Below, piece after piece: positions 52,529 to 63,228 of a DNA stretch of 64,000 bases. Under the pieces are notes generated by a model that saw nothing but the letters and a program-made list of their open reading frames with translations, was not told the origin of the DNA and searched no databases. Each line of letters starts with the position of its first letter. Position 1 is the stretch's first letter. The position numbers and the translations under genes are program-made. Source of the DNA: Rhizobium sp. BK316 (GTDB lineage Bacteria > Pseudomonadota > Alphaproteobacteria > Rhizobiales > Rhizobiaceae); NCBI RefSeq assembly GCF_014193695.1, contig NZ_JACHZR010000002.1, positions 682,001 through 746,000 on the forward strand. The letters are read 5' to 3'.

Positions 52529-53281
52529 CTACATCACGATGACGCGGGTGCCGACATTGACGCGATCGTAAAGGTCGACCACGTCTTCGTTGCGCATGCG
52601 GATGCAGCCGGAGGAGACGGCGCTGCCGATCGTCCAGGGCGCATTCGTGCCGTGGATGCGGTAGAGGGTGGAGCCGAGATACATGGCGCGGGCGCCGAGC
52701 GGATTTTCCGGGCCGCCATCCATGCGGGCAGGAAGATAATGGCCCTTGGCGGCTTCGCGGCTCACCATTTCCGAGGGTGGCGTCCAGTCCGGCCACTCCG
52801 ACTTGCGGGTGATCTTGTGGGCACCGGCCCATTCGAAGCCGGGCTTGCCGACCCCGACGCCATAGCGGCGGGCCTTGCCACCATCCATAACGAGGTAAAG
52901 GAAGCGGTTGTTGGTGTCGATGACAAGCGTACCGGGTTTTTCCTTCGTGTCGTAGTCGACCATCTGCGGTAGGAATTGCGGCTCGACCTGTCCGCGGATG
53001 ACGGGAATGCCGGGACGGATGGCAGACACGGTCTGCGGCGCCGGTTGCGGCGCGCGCTGGATGACCGTGCGACGCTGCTGGAAGAGGCCGCGCTGCTGCA
53101 CGACGACCGGCCGCTGGTAGACGACGGGACGAACCGGGCCTCCGCCGAGCTGGTTGACCCAGGGAGCGGTGAGATCGGGGCTCAGCACGACGGGTGGACG
53201 GTTGGCATAGCGGTCGTCTGCAAGGGCGGCCGTGGACAGAATGCCGAGCATGGCTGCGGCAAGAACAAGGGATTTCATCAT
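52529..53281 (-). CDS. L,D-transpeptidase (YkuD family), copy 2
   Basis: A 250-residue exported protein with a signal peptide (LVLAAAMLGILSTAALA). The catalytic block is RIHGTNAPWTIGSAVSSGCI, nearly the same as in the downstream copy. Residues about 20-110 form a Pro/Gln/Arg-rich linker (VVYQRPVVVQQRGLFQQRRT), possibly to reach the cell wall. It probably acts in the periplasm on peptidoglycan or as a protein-anchoring enzyme. Both copies are intact. Confidence 0.9.
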   Translation of the reverse strand: MMKSLVLAAAMLGILSTAALADDRYANRPPVVLSPDLTAPWVNQLGGGPVRPVVYQRPVVVQQRGLFQQRRTVIQRAPQPAPQTVSAIRPGIPVIRGQVEPQFLPQMVDYDTKEKPGTLVIDTNNRFLYLVMDGGKARRYGVGVGKPGFEWAGAHKITRKSEWPDWTPPSEMVSREAAKGHYLPARMDGGPENPLGARAMYLGSTLYRIHGTNAPWTIGSAVSSGCIRMRNEDVVDLYDRVNVGTRVIVM

Positions 53282-53491
53282 CGGACGAACTCTCTACAAA
53301 TGACCGAAAATGTGCTGGCGGAATTGTCCGCCTGCGGTCATGCTGCCACCGCGCCCGCCAGCGAATGGTAAATGTGGATTCATTAAAAGACGAAGGACCG
53401 AATAAACTTTTCGTCAGGGTTATCGTTCGGTTTGGAAAGAAGGTTTGCAAATGGTAAAGCCGGGTTCGCAGGCAGAAAACGAGAAGAAAAT

Positions 53492-54117
<626 letters not shown>

Positions 54118-54121
<4 letters not shown>

Positions 54122-54615
54122 AATCGCCCATGAAATCAATTACCACCCTTGCCGCAGCACTTTTCCTGTCCGCCTCCGCAGCCCTTGCGCAGACGCCGCA
54201 GCTCGATCCCGGTGAGAAGCTCGAAAAGCTGCAGTTTCCGGCCGTGACCATGCAGCTGAAAGGCTGGACCAAGTTCGGCAACAGCCATGTCTATACTCTG
54301 CCGGTGCGCACCGGCCAGCATGTGAAGATCAGCTTCGAGACGAAGAGCAAATATGCCTTTCTCGCGATCTTCGACCTGTCGAAGCCCGATGACGAGGCCT
54401 TTTTCGGCACCGATGAGGACGGCACGAGCTACGAGACGACGGTCAAGGAAAATGCCACCTGGTTGCTGCGTCCCTATTATTCAAAGGTCTCCCCGCGCCG
54501 CGGGCTGGGCGCCCCCTATAGTATCCTGATCGAGCCGCTTGCCGCCGCTCCCCAGCCGACACAACCGGCACCTGCCCAGCAGGAGCAGCCGTCCCTCTTT
54601 CCGAAGCGGAAATAG
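54118..54615 (+). CDS. Hypothetical exported protein
   Basis: A 165-residue protein whose ATG overlaps the tag stop (ATGA). ATG 54130 is an alternative. A signal peptide (KSITTLAAALFLSASAALAQ) precedes a beta-rich domain (KLQFPAVTMQLKGWTKFGNS; KSKYAFLAIFDLSKPDDEAF), ending in a Pro/Gln-rich tail. No family is recognised. It is coupled to a DNA-repair gene but shows nothing that points to repair. Confidence 0.65.
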
Positions 54616-54621
54616 TTTCGC

Positions 54622-55326
54622 TTAATGTAACCCGTCGATCAGCCCGTGCAGTTCTCCAAGATGGCCGATCTTGCGGAAGCGCGGCGCGTCCTTCGGCTCC
54701 TCGACGCGCTCCAGCACCCAGGTGAGTTCATGGGGCACGAAGACGCCGTAGCTGCCGGCGGCGATGGCCGGTACGATATCGGACTTCAACGAATTGCCGA
54801 CCATCATTGCCCGCTCCGGCCCGTCGCCGACCTTTGAGAAGATGCGCCGATAAGTAACGGCCGTCTTATCGGAAACGACCTCGACCGCATCGAAGAAATC
54901 GCCGAGCCCGGACTGGGCGAGCTTGCGCTCCTGGTCGAAAAGGTCGCCCTTGGTGATCAGCACCAGCAGATACTTCCCGGCAAGCGTCTCCAGCGTGTCG
55001 CGCACATGCGGCAGGGTCTCCACAGGATGGGACAGAAGGTCGCGTCCGGTATCGAGGATCTTGGCGATCACCTTCGACGGCACCTTGCCCTCGGTGATCT
55101 CGATCGCCGTCTCGATCATCGACAGCGTGAAGCCTTTGATGCCGAAACCGTAATGGGCGAGGTTGCGTTTCTCCGCTTCCAGAAGCCGTTCGGAAATCGT
55201 CGCTCCATCGGCAAAATCGGCAAGAAGCCTGGTAAAATGCTCTTCCGTCAGCCGGTAATAATGTTCGTTCTGCCAAAGCGTATCGTCGGCATCGAAACCG
55301 ATCGTGGTCAATGGTCGGGTGCTCAT
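54622..55326 (-). CDS. HAD-family hydrolase
   Basis: A 234-residue haloacid dehalogenase-type hydrolase. The N-terminal nucleophile motif is FDADDTLWQNE, with the family's DxDxT reading DADDT. Further motifs are LVLITKGDLFDQE (motif II) and MMVGNSLKSDIVPAIAAGSY (motif IV). A helical cap lies between. It is probably a phosphatase of small molecules, with the substrate unknown. It is convergent to the exported-protein gene and ends seven bases after it. Confidence 0.85.
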   Translation of the reverse strand: MSTRPLTTIGFDADDTLWQNEHYYRLTEEHFTRLLADFADGATISERLLEAEKRNLAHYGFGIKGFTLSMIETAIEITEGKVPSKVIAKILDTGRDLLSHPVETLPHVRDTLETLAGKYLLVLITKGDLFDQERKLAQSGLGDFFDAVEVVSDKTAVTYRRIFSKVGDGPERAMMVGNSLKSDIVPAIAAGSYGVFVPHELTWVLERVEEPKDAPRFRKIGHLGELHGLIDGLH

Positions 55327-55568
55327 ATGCTCACCTCTAGAAATACGACAGGTAATCTATTCTCGGCCTGTGTCGAGACAAGGGCGTTGCCACGGGTCGG
55401 CACGGTGCCCGTGTTCCGTTGAAAAACGCGGGCCGGCGACCTACATGAAGCTTGCCTCACCTTGCAGCCAGCCCCGGCTGTTCCTGTCACGCGCAGGCCA
55501 ATAATCAAAAAATAGAGTTCAGCAGTCCGCAACCCCCTATAGCGGCAGACACAAGGGAATTTCTCGAC

Positions 55569-56618
55569 ATGCGTTACAATCAACTCGGAAATACCGGACT
55601 TTTCGTATCTGAAATCTGCCTTGGCACCATGACCTTCGGTGAAGCCAAGGAAGGTACTCCTTGGGGTGCCATCGCCGATGTCGACCAGAAGGCAGCCGAT
55701 GAGATCGTCCGGCGCTCGCTGGAGGCTGGCGTCAATTTCATCGATACTGCTGACGTTTATTCCTTCGGCGAATCCGAGCGGCTGCTCGGTCAGGCGCTGA
55801 AGAACCTCAACGTCCCCCGTAAGGATGTCGTCATCGCCACCAAGGTCTATGGCGTCATGGGCGATAAGCCGAACGACCGCGGCGCCTCTCGCGGCCATAT
55901 CATGGATTCCGTCGAGGCCAGCCTCAAACGCCTGCAGACGGATCATATCGATCTCTACCAGATCCATGCCACCGATCCGGTGACGCCGATCGACGAGACG
56001 CTGCGCGCACTCGACGATCTCGTCTCCCGTGGGCTCGTGCGCTACGTCGGCGTGTCCAACTGGCAGGCATGGCGCATCGCCAAGGCGCTCGGGATTTCGG
56101 AGCGCAAGGACTATGCCCGTTTTGAGACCGTGCAGGCCTATTATTCAATCGCCGGCCGTGACCTCGAACGCGATATCGTGCCGCTGCTGCAGGAAGAAAA
56201 GCTCGGCCTCATGGTCTGGTCGCCGCTCGCAGGCGGCCTGCTCTCGGGCAAATACGGCCCGGGCGCACCGGGCAATGGCGAAGGCCGCCGCGCCAATTTC
56301 GACTTCCCGCCAGTCGATAAGGACCGGGCCTGGGCCTGCGTTGCCGTCATGCGCGAAATCGCCGAAAGGCATGGCGTCAGCGTCGCCACCGTGGCGCTCG
56401 CCTATATCCTCGCCAAGCCCTTTGTCACGACCGTCATCATCGGCGCCAAGCGTGTCGAGCAGCTCGACCAGAACCTTGCCGCCGTCAAGCTGAAGCTCGA
56501 TGCCGACGAGATCAAGCGGCTCGATGAGGTCAGCGCGCTGGCGCCGGAATATCCGGGCTGGATGCTTACCCGTCAGGCCGCCGGCCGCCGCCCGGCCGAT
56601 TTCGAGCCCAAGGCCTGA
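55569..56618 (+). CDS. Aldo-keto reductase
   Basis: A 349-residue NADPH-dependent oxidoreductase from ATG 55569 (AAGGGA upstream). The frame is open to 55452. Typical AKR stretches are MRYNQLGNTGLFVSEICLGT, then FIDTADVYSFGESERLLGQA (Asp/Tyr), VVIATKVYGVMGDKPNDRG, DLYQIHATDPVTPIDETLRA (His), VSNWQAWRIA and VVTTVIIGAKR-like TTVIIGAKRVEQLDQNL. The catalytic Asp, Tyr, Lys and His are all present. It resembles the YajO/Gcy-type subfamily. The substrate is not known. Confidence 0.9.
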   Translation: MRYNQLGNTGLFVSEICLGTMTFGEAKEGTPWGAIADVDQKAADEIVRRSLEAGVNFIDTADVYSFGESERLLGQALKNLNVPRKDVVIATKVYGVMGDKPNDRGASRGHIMDSVEASLKRLQTDHIDLYQIHATDPVTPIDETLRALDDLVSRGLVRYVGVSNWQAWRIAKALGISERKDYARFETVQAYYSIAGRDLERDIVPLLQEEKLGLMVWSPLAGGLLSGKYGPGAPGNGEGRRANFDFPPVDKDRAWACVAVMREIAERHGVSVATVALAYILAKPFVTTVIIGAKRVEQLDQNLAAVKLKLDADEIKRLDEVSALAPEYPGWMLTRQAAGRRPADFEPKA

Positions 56619-56641
56619 TCAAGTAGGGCCTGCTCAAACAA

Positions 56642-56667
56642 AGGGCCGCGGTTTCGACTGCGGCCCT
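56642..56667. terminator. Hairpin between convergent genes
   Basis: AGGGCCGC (56642-56649) pairs with GCGGCCCT (56660-56667). The stem is 8 bp and there is no long T-run. It lies between the convergent aldo-keto reductase and DUF305 genes. Confidence 0.45.
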
Positions 56668-56683
56668 CGCATTTCTGGCCGAA

Positions 56684-57043
56684 CTACTTGGCGTGTGCTT
56701 TGAGCCAGGCGTTCATCTCGGCAATTTCAGCCTCCTGCGCCTTGATGACACCCTCCGCAAGCTTGCGGATTTCCGGATCCTTTCCGTATTGCAGCTCGAT
56801 CTTCGCCATGTCGATCGCTCCCTGATGGTGAGGGATCATGCTGCGGACGAAATCCACATCGGTATCGCCGCTCAATTGGATCATCATATCCTTGTGCATC
56901 TTGTCATTGGCCTCGGTGAAGGCATGGCTGGACGGGCCGTGATCGCCCATCGGCTTGGACATGTCCATGCCAGGCGTGTCCTCGGCAAAGGCCGGCGCAG
57001 CAAGGGCGATGAGTGCGGAAAGGGTGATGATTTTCAGAGACAT
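56684..57043 (-). CDS. DUF305-domain exported protein (CopM-like)
   Basis: A 119-residue protein with a signal peptide (KIITLSALIALAAPAFA). The DUF305 signature is FVRSMIPHHQGAIDMAKIEL (about residues 65-84). It is Met- and His-rich. DUF305 proteins are periplasmic and some bind copper (CopM). The next gene upstream on the same strand also has copper-type residues, so a role in copper handling is plausible, although inferred. Confidence 0.8.
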   Translation of the reverse strand: MSLKIITLSALIALAAPAFAEDTPGMDMSKPMGDHGPSSHAFTEANDKMHKDMMIQLSGDTDVDFVRSMIPHHQGAIDMAKIELQYGKDPEIRKLAEGVIKAQEAEIAEMNAWLKAHAK

Positions 57044-57114
57044 GAGAGTTCCTTCCTCTGTCTGATGATAGGTTAGCGTAACAGCTCACGGCTGCCGTTC
57101 TGTGAAAGAAATCG

Positions 57115-57477
57115 TCAGATAAAACGAGGAGGAGGCGCCTGCGGCGCGGGCCTGTTATCTCTGAGCGCGCGGTCGAGTGCGGGAGAAGGGTAGGCGAAAA
57201 CCGGTTTGCCACCGGCGGCAATCAGATCAGCGACCGGCAGCACCATGCAGGCGGCACAGAGCGGCATATGCGCAGCGCTCGTCGAGCAGGGATCTTTCGC
57301 GGAATCGCTTTTGGCTGCCATATCGGGCGTGGCCATGCCGTCCATATGGTGGTGCGACGTGGTTTCTGGCTGAACCGCCATATTCATCGATGCGCAGGTC
57401 GGACAGCCCGCCCATGCCGACATGGTGCTGTAGACCAGCCAGCCGAAGAACATCGTCATGAGGGCCAAAGCGCGCAT
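57115..57477 (-). CDS. Met/His/Cys-rich exported protein, possible copper handling
   Basis: A 120-residue protein from ATG 57477; the frame runs to 57504. An N-terminal hydrophobic segment (ALMTMFFGWLVYSTMSAWAG) is followed by CPTCASMNM, HHHMDGMATPDMA and CAACMVLP. The mix of CxxC, Met and His resembles DUF2946-like or copper-binding proteins. Its neighbour in the same direction is the DUF305 gene, so they may form an operon. The specific function is unknown. Confidence 0.6.
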   Translation of the reverse strand: MRALALMTMFFGWLVYSTMSAWAGCPTCASMNMAVQPETTSHHHMDGMATPDMAAKSDSAKDPCSTSAAHMPLCAACMVLPVADLIAAGGKPVFAYPSPALDRALRDNRPAPQAPPPRFI

Positions 57478-57517
57478 GGGAAAAACATAGGCAGCTACAG
57501 GCAAAAAGCCAAGGACC

Positions 57518-58276
57518 TCACCAGGCGGCGATCACCTTGTGAACGATCTGGTAGTCGCGGCTTTCCTCGCCAAGCGGCGCCACCGGCCAGTCCCAGCCGG
57601 CCTTTGCCTTGGGCGGCGCAATGCCATGCAGCAGATCCGCGCCCTCATGCACTTTGCCGGTGCGGTCGATGACGGTATAGGAAACGTCCGTCAGCAGGCA
57701 GGTGCGGCAGGGCAGGTCTGCCAACCCTCGAAGATGCGCTGCGATCAGCCGTTCGACCGTGTCCGTGGGCATCCCGGATGAAGCATTCGTCTCGTATCGC
57801 CGCTTTACGCCGCGCCCGATTTGCGAGAGCAGATTGGCCGAGACGACGAAATCGAGATAGGGCACGTTGCGCAGGAAGCCGAGCGGTTCCGCTGCCTCTT
57901 TGGCTGCAAGCGCCTCATAGCCGGAGAGATCGCGTTCGATCAGCCGGACGTTCCGCAAGCCTTTGGCTTTCAGCCACAGGCGTACCGATGCCAGATGCAC
58001 GAGATCGACGAGGACGACGGTGTCGAAGCTCTTCGCCAGCTCCTCGACCGGCACATCCCGGAGCAGTCCGGAGCCGAGCACGACGGCAGTCCGCCGCTGT
58101 GAAAGGCCCGCGATTGCAGTGCGAATGGCATTCTTGCAGCTCTCCTCATGCGCGGCCCAGTCCTTGCTGCATCGTCCGGCGCGGGACCAGAGATTGACCG
58201 AATAACGGATATAGCTGCCGTGCGCGCTGCCCGTGAGCGCTGACGTGGCGAGATACTGCAGGGCTTCTGCGATCAT
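57518..58276 (-). CDS. Conserved hypothetical protein, possible methyltransferase fold
   Basis: A 252-residue protein. The segment [20 protein letters not shown], then [20 protein letters not shown] has the rhythm of a Rossmann methyltransferase, with glycine loop VLGSG and acidic VLVD after the second strand. I see no catalytic motif that fixes a substrate. It is transcribed away from hisS, with the starts 134 bp apart. A SAM-dependent role is a tentative inference. Confidence 0.6.
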   Translation of the reverse strand: MIAEALQYLATSALTGSAHGSYIRYSVNLWSRAGRCSKDWAAHEESCKNAIRTAIAGLSQRRTAVVLGSGLLRDVPVEELAKSFDTVVLVDLVHLASVRLWLKAKGLRNVRLIERDLSGYEALAAKEAAEPLGFLRNVPYLDFVVSANLLSQIGRGVKRRYETNASSGMPTDTVERLIAAHLRGLADLPCRTCLLTDVSYTVIDRTGKVHEGADLLHGIAPPKAKAGWDWPVAPLGEESRDYQIVHKVIAAW

Positions 58277-58409
58277 GGCGATATCCGAGTTTCGGTCATT
58301 TCCTCATCGATCAATCGATTCTGGTCGCCGTATCAAGGCCCTGCCCTTGCCGCTAACCGCCCAATCCGCTAGGAAACCGCCACTATCACATATGTGGAAC
58401 TCCCCCGAA

Positions 58410-59924
58410 ATGAACGACAAGCAGAAGAAACCACAAAAGCTCAAGGCCCGCCTTCCGCGCGGCTTCGTCGACCGCTCCGCAGCCGATCTCCGCGCCGTCA
58501 ACGAAATGACCGCGAAGATCCGTGAGGTCTATGAGCATTATGGTTTCGATCCGGTCGAAACGCCGCTGCTTGAATATACCGATGCGCTCGGCAAGTTCCT
58601 GCCGGACAGCGACCGTCCGAACGAGGGCGTATTCTCGCTGCAGGACGATGACGAGCAGTGGATTTCGCTGCGTTACGACCTGACGGCGCCGCTCGCCCGT
58701 CATGTTGCCGAAAACTTCAACGAGATCCAGCTTCCCTACCGCACCTATCGCGCCGGCTACGTTTTCCGCAACGAGAAGCCGGGTCCGGGCCGTTTCCGCC
58801 AGTTCATGCAGTTCGATGCCGATACGGTTGGTGCACCGGGCGTGCAGGCCGACGCTGAAATGTGCATGATGATGTCCGATACGCTGGAAGCCCTCGGCAT
58901 CAAGCGCGGCGACTATGTCATCCGCGTCAACAACCGTAAGGTTCTGGACGGCGTGCTCGAAGCGATCGGCCTCGGCGGCGACGATAAGGCCGGCCAGCGT
59001 CTCAACGTGCTGCGGGCCATCGACAAGCTCGACAAGTTCGGCCCTGATGGTGTGCGCCTGCTGCTTGGCGAAGGCCGCAAGGACGAATCCGGCGACTTCA
59101 CCAAGGGCGCGAAACTCAACGACGATCAGATCGAGAAGGTCCTCTTCTTCGTCGGCATCAAGAACTATGCCGAAAGCGCCGTCCGGCTCGCCGAACTGGT
59201 TGCAGGCACCGAGAAGGGCAGCGAAGGCGTCGAGGAGCTGAATTTCATCGGCGCACTCGTCACCAGCGCCGGTTATCAGTCCGATCGCATCAAGATCGAT
59301 CCCTCGGTCGTGCGCGGCCTCGAATATTATACCGGCCCGGTCTACGAGGCCGAGCTGCTCTTCGACGTCACCAACGAAAAGGGCGAAAAGGTCGTCTTCG
59401 GCTCCGTCGGCGGCGGCGGCCGTTACGACGGTCTCGTCTCCCGCTTCATGGGCCAGCCCGTCCCGGCAACAGGCTTCTCCATCGGCGTCTCGCGCCTGAT
59501 GACGGCGCTGAAGAACCTCGGCAAGCTCGGCCAGCAGGATGTCATCGAGCCGGTGCTCGTCACCGTCATGGATGGCGATGTCGAGGCCATGGGCCGCTAT
59601 CAGCGCTTCACGCAGGAGCTTCGCGCCGCCGGCATCCGTGCCGAGATGTTCCAAGGCAACTGGAAGAAGTTCGGCAACCAGCTGAAATATGCCGACCGCC
59701 GCGGCTGCCCGATCGCCATCATCCAGGGTGGCGACGAGCGTGCGCAGGGTGTCGTTCAGATCAAGGATCTCATCGAAGGCAAGCGCCTCTCCGGCGAGAT
59801 CGAGGACAATACGACTTGGCGCGAGGCGCGTGTGGCGCAGGAAACCGTTGTTGAAACCGATCTCGTCGCCAAGGTGAAGGAAATCCTCGCCGCGCAGGCG
59901 GAGGACCGGAAGAGGGCGGGCTGA
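58410..59924 (+). CDS. hisS: Histidyl-tRNA synthetase
   Basis: A 504-residue class II synthetase. ATG 58410 begins [20 protein letters not shown]; the frame is open to 58233 but that part is not coding-like. Class II motifs are visible: motif 1 around [15 protein letters not shown], motif 2 around [20 protein letters not shown], and motif 3 near [20 protein letters not shown]. The histidine A motif reads [14 protein letters not shown]. Its stop is two bases before the hisZ start, so the operon is hisS-hisZ-hisG. Confidence 0.95.
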   Translation: MNDKQKKPQKLKARLPRGFVDRSAADLRAVNEMTAKIREVYEHYGFDPVETPLLEYTDALGKFLPDSDRPNEGVFSLQDDDEQWISLRYDLTAPLARHVAENFNEIQLPYRTYRAGYVFRNEKPGPGRFRQFMQFDADTVGAPGVQADAEMCMMMSDTLEALGIKRGDYVIRVNNRKVLDGVLEAIGLGGDDKAGQRLNVLRAIDKLDKFGPDGVRLLLGEGRKDESGDFTKGAKLNDDQIEKVLFFVGIKNYAESAVRLAELVAGTEKGSEGVEELNFIGALVTSAGYQSDRIKIDPSVVRGLEYYTGPVYEAELLFDVTNEKGEKVVFGSVGGGGRYDGLVSRFMGQPVPATGFSIGVSRLMTALKNLGKLGQQDVIEPVLVTVMDGDVEAMGRYQRFTQELRAAGIRAEMFQGNWKKFGNQLKYADRRGCPIAIIQGGDERAQGVVQIKDLIEGKRLSGEIEDNTTWREARVAQETVVETDLVAKVKEILAAQAEDRKRAG

Positions 59925-59925
59925 T

Positions 59926-61047
59926 ATGGCCCTCATCAACCTCCCCGAATTCTCCGGCGAGCTTCTGGACGAATTCGCCACCCGCAAGGCGGAGCGGATA
60001 GACACGCCGGTCATCCAGCCGGCCGAACCCTTTCTCGATATCGCCGGCGAGGATCTTCGCAGGCGCATCTTCATGACGGAAAGCGAAACCGGCGCCAGCC
60101 TGTGCCTGCGCCCGGAATTCACCATTCCCGTCTGTCTGCGCCATATCGAGAGCGCGACAGGCACGCCGAAGCGTTACTCCTATCTCGGCGAAGTCTTCCG
60201 CCAGCGCCGCGACGGCAGCAACGAGTTCTATCAGGCCGGCATCGAAGATCTCGGCGATATCAACCTTGCGAGCGCCGATGCCCGCGCGATCGGTGATGCC
60301 GTCGGCATCCTGTCTCGTCTGCTGCCCGGCCGGCAACTCTCGGTGACGATCGGCGATCAGGCCGTGTTCGAAGCAGTGGTGCAGGCGCTCGGTCTGCCGC
60401 TTGGCTGGCAGAAGCGGCTGATCCATGCCTTCGGCAACATGATCCAGCTGGAGACGCTGCTGGCGCGTCTCGTCAGCCCGCAATTCGTGACCGGCCTTGA
60501 TGATGATGTCGCCCGGCTCGTCGGTGAGGATGATGAGGCGGCCCTGGTTTCCTATATCGACGAGACGATGCAGGCGACCGGTTATTCCACCAATGCCAGC
60601 CGCTCGCCGCAGGAGATCGCCCGCCGCCTGAAGGAAAAGCTCGTCCTGTCCGAGACCCGGCTGGATGACGCCGCTTTCCAGGTGCTGGAGCAGTTCCTGT
60701 CGCTCAACGTGCCGCTCGTCAATGCTTCTGCAGCACTTTCGCATTTCGCTGACGCGGCCGGACTGAAGCTCGGCAATGCGCTGGCGCGTTTCGATGGTCG
60801 CGTCGCAGCGATTGCCAATGCCGGCGTCGATCTTTCGCTCATCGAATACCGCGCCGCGTTCGGCCGTCCGCTCGATTATTATACCGGCCTCGTCTTCGAA
60901 GTGATGGTCGAGGGGTCCTCAGCCGTTCTCGCCGGTGGCGGCCGTTTCGACCGGCTGATGACCTTCCTCGGCGCCAAGGACCGTATTCCTGCCGTCGGCT
61001 TCTCCCTCTGGCTCGACCGTATCGAAACCGAAAGGGCCGCCGCATGA
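59926..61047 (+). CDS. hisZ: ATP phosphoribosyltransferase regulatory subunit HisZ
   Basis: A 373-residue paralogue of histidyl-tRNA synthetase that works with the short HisG. The catalytic-core relics are [18 protein letters not shown] and [20 protein letters not shown], with a C-terminal [18 protein letters not shown] and [15 protein letters not shown]. Unlike HisS it lacks the anticodon-binding domain, as expected for HisZ. It overlaps hisG by four bases, indicating translational coupling. Confidence 0.92.
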   Translation: MALINLPEFSGELLDEFATRKAERIDTPVIQPAEPFLDIAGEDLRRRIFMTESETGASLCLRPEFTIPVCLRHIESATGTPKRYSYLGEVFRQRRDGSNEFYQAGIEDLGDINLASADARAIGDAVGILSRLLPGRQLSVTIGDQAVFEAVVQALGLPLGWQKRLIHAFGNMIQLETLLARLVSPQFVTGLDDDVARLVGEDDEAALVSYIDETMQATGYSTNASRSPQEIARRLKEKLVLSETRLDDAAFQVLEQFLSLNVPLVNASAALSHFADAAGLKLGNALARFDGRVAAIANAGVDLSLIEYRAAFGRPLDYYTGLVFEVMVEGSSAVLAGGGRFDRLMTFLGAKDRIPAVGFSLWLDRIETERAAA

Positions 61048-61739
61048 CGATTACCATTGCGCTTCCCTCCAAGGGCCGAATGAAGGATGACGCCTCTGCG
61101 ATCTTCGAACGTGCCGGCATGAAAATCTATGCCGTCGGCAACGATCGCTCTTATCGCGGCCGCGTCGAAGGTTGGGACGATGTGGAGATCGCCTTCCTCT
61201 CGGCCTCGGAAATTTCCCGCGAGCTCGGCAACGGCTCGATCGATTTCGGCGTCACCGGCGAAGACCTCGTGCGCGAGGGACTGGCGGAAGCCGACAGACG
61301 GGTGGAATTCTGCGCCCGCCTCGGCTTCGGCCATGCCGATGTCGTCGTCGCCGTGCCGGAGATCTGGCTGGACGTCGATACCATGTCCGATCTCGTAGAT
61401 GTCGCTGCCGATTTCCGCGCGCGTCACGGCCGCCGCCTGGCGATCGCCACGAAATACTGGCGCCTGACCCAGCAGTTCTTCTCAAGCCAGCACGGTATTC
61501 AGCTCTACCGCATCGTCGAGAGCCTCGGCGCCACCGAAGGCGCGCCGGCCTCCGGCTCGGCCGACATCATCGTCGATATCACCTCGACCGGCTCGACGCT
61601 GCGCGCCAATCATCTCAAGGTGCTCTCCGATGGCGTCATCCTGCGCTCGGAAGCCTGCCTGGTGCGTGCCCGCAAGGATACGCATGCCGATACGCCGACG
61701 GTAACGGCGATTGCCGAGGCTGTCCGCGCGGTTCTCTGA
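61044..61739 (+). CDS. hisG: ATP phosphoribosyltransferase catalytic subunit (short form)
   Basis: A 231-residue short-form HisG, which makes phosphoribosyl-ATP from ATP and PRPP, the first step of histidine synthesis. The start reads [15 protein letters not shown]; other family parts are [14 protein letters not shown] and [20 protein letters not shown] (PRPP loop). It lacks the C-terminal regulatory domain of long HisG, so it needs HisZ, which lies directly upstream. A very strong terminator follows. Confidence 0.95.
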   Translation: MTITIALPSKGRMKDDASAIFERAGMKIYAVGNDRSYRGRVEGWDDVEIAFLSASEISRELGNGSIDFGVTGEDLVREGLAEADRRVEFCARLGFGHADVVVAVPEIWLDVDTMSDLVDVAADFRARHGRRLAIATKYWRLTQQFFSSQHGIQLYRIVESLGATEGAPASGSADIIVDITSTGSTLRANHLKVLSDGVILRSEACLVRARKDTHADTPTVTAIAEAVRAVL

Positions 61740-61753
61740 ACCAAATTACTGAA

Positions 61754-61793
61754 CATGCAAAACCCGCCGTCAGCAGACGGCGGGTTTTGCATG
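61754..61793 (+). terminator. Strong hairpin terminator after hisG
   Basis: CATGCAAAACCCGCCGTC (61754-61771) pairs perfectly with 61776-61793, an 18-bp stem with loop AGCA and TTTT inside the right arm. It closes the hisS-hisZ-hisG unit and can also serve the convergent DoxX gene. Confidence 0.75.
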
Positions 61794-61810
61794 TTTGGGA
61801 GGAGATGGAA

Positions 61811-62239
61811 TTAGCGGGCAGCGACGGCCTGCAGGCCGCGGCGTGCGTCGATCGAATAGGCACCGGCGCCGACGGTGGCGAGCAGGATGTACGCACCGGC
61901 CAGTGTGATGTTCTTCATGACCATGATCTGGTTGAGGATATTCACGAGTTCCGCGCCACTTGCGTAGGGCAGATGGAAGACAACGGCCGTGAAGACACAG
62001 AAGCCGGCGAGCAGCCAGCCGACAATGCGGACCTGGAAGCCCGTGAGAACCGCGAGGCCGGCCAGCAGTTCGAAGAGGCCTGCGACATAGGCCAGAAGGG
62101 TTGCTGCCGGCAGGCCGGCACCGGCGATCATGCCCGCAGTACCGGCAGCATCGGTTACCTTGCCGAAGCCGGCAAGGATGAACATGAAGGACAGAAGAAT
62201 GCGGGCAAGAAGGATGAGGACGTTGTTCGTATTCGACAT
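61811..62239 (-). CDS. DoxX-family membrane protein
   Basis: A 142-residue protein from ATG 62239 (GGAG upstream). About four helices: VLILLARILLSFMFILAGFG, then GLPAATLLAYVAGLFELLAG, then LAVLTGFQVRIVGWLLAGFC and the last near QIMVMKNITLAGAYILLATV. The start and spacing match DoxX/terminal-quinol-oxidase subunit-like proteins. The family is common, with redox or stress roles suggested. The upstream extension to 62365 is not coding-like. Confidence 0.8.
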   Translation of the reverse strand: MSNTNNVLILLARILLSFMFILAGFGKVTDAAGTAGMIAGAGLPAATLLAYVAGLFELLAGLAVLTGFQVRIVGWLLAGFCVFTAVVFHLPYASGAELVNILNQIMVMKNITLAGAYILLATVGAGAYSIDARRGLQAVAAR

Positions 62240-62443
62240 GGACGTTGCTCCGTTGAATGACTTAGAGGTCTTGATGCCCCGGCACCGTGGTGGACCTCGG
62301 ATGACACCTGTTTCGCTTTTTTTTGGCGTCAGGGAAAGATAAACGCCAGCGGACAGTTTGTTCACTAATACGAAACGATCGGGTGACTTGCCTTGCAGTG
62401 CAGGCGTCTTCTATGGTCGCCATCCTCACCCAAGGAGAAACCG

Positions 62444-63154
62444 ATGGCCGATCTTTCCGCATTTCCGATCACCAGCCGCTGGCCGGCGAAAAACCCCGAC
62501 ATTATCCAGCTTTATTCCCTTCAGACACCGAATGGCGTGAAGATCTCAGTGGCGCTGGAGGAGCTCGCTCTGCCCTATGAGGCCCACTATGTTTCCTTCG
62601 CGACGACGGATCAGAAGACGGCTGAATTCGTCTCGCTGAACCCGAACGGCCGCATTCCGGCGATCATCGATCCCAACGGCCCGGGCGGAAAACCGATCGG
62701 CCTTTTCGAATCCGGCGCCATCCTGCTCTATCTGGCGGAAAAGACCGGCAAGCTGATCCCGGCTGATGCCGCGGGCCGCTATGAAACCATCCAGTGGGTC
62801 TTTTTCCAGATGGCCGGCATCGGCCCGATGCTGGGTCAGTTCGGCCATTTCTATAAATTCGCCGCCGACAAGGTTGCCAACAATTCCTATCCGGTGGAGC
62901 GCTACCGCGATGAGGCCAAGCGCCTGCTCGGCGTGCTGGAAAGCCGCCTGCAGGGTCGTCAGTGGATCATGGGCGACGAATACACCATCGCAGACATCAC
63001 GACCTTCCCCTGGATCCGCGGCGCCGACATCTTCTATGGCGGCCGCGAGGTGCTGGACTATGCGAAATTCCCTGCCGTCATGGATTGGCTGCAGCGTTGC
63101 ATCGCCCGACCGGCGAGCGAAAAGGGCCTCAACATTCCGGTGAAGCCCGCCTGA
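62444..63154 (+). CDS. Glutathione S-transferase (YghU/Ure2-like)
   Basis: A 236-residue enzyme from ATG 62444 (AAGGAG upstream). The N-terminal thioredoxin-like part includes IQLYSLQTPNGVKISVALEE and FVSLNPNGRIPAIIDPNGPG, then FESGAILLYLAEKTGKLIP. The C-terminal helical domain follows with MAGIGPMLGQFGHFYKFA. The N-terminal pattern with Thr-Pro-Asn is that of the YghU/YfcG/Ure2 disulphide-reducing class, not a Ser/Tyr GST. A terminator follows. Confidence 0.88.
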   Translation: MADLSAFPITSRWPAKNPDIIQLYSLQTPNGVKISVALEELALPYEAHYVSFATTDQKTAEFVSLNPNGRIPAIIDPNGPGGKPIGLFESGAILLYLAEKTGKLIPADAAGRYETIQWVFFQMAGIGPMLGQFGHFYKFAADKVANNSYPVERYRDEAKRLLGVLESRLQGRQWIMGDEYTIADITTFPWIRGADIFYGGREVLDYAKFPAVMDWLQRCIARPASEKGLNIPVKPA

Positions 63155-63176
63155 CGGTCTTCGGATTGAAACAGAA

Positions 63177-63208
63177 AAGGCCGGTCGTGGGACCGGCCTT
63201 GCTTTTTT
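63177..63208 (+). terminator. Intrinsic terminator after the GST gene
   Basis: AAGGCCGGTC (63177-63186) pairs with GACCGGCCTT (63191-63200), a 10-bp stem with loop GTGG, followed by GCTTTTTT. Confidence 0.75.
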
Positions 63209-63228
63209 CTTGCGTGCCTGACGGCAGA

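Noticed and set aside
58386..60164. A 592-codon minus-strand frame opposite hisS/hisZ
   Set aside because: hisS is intact with all class II motifs, and this frame spans the hisS-hisZ junction without any recognisable domain.
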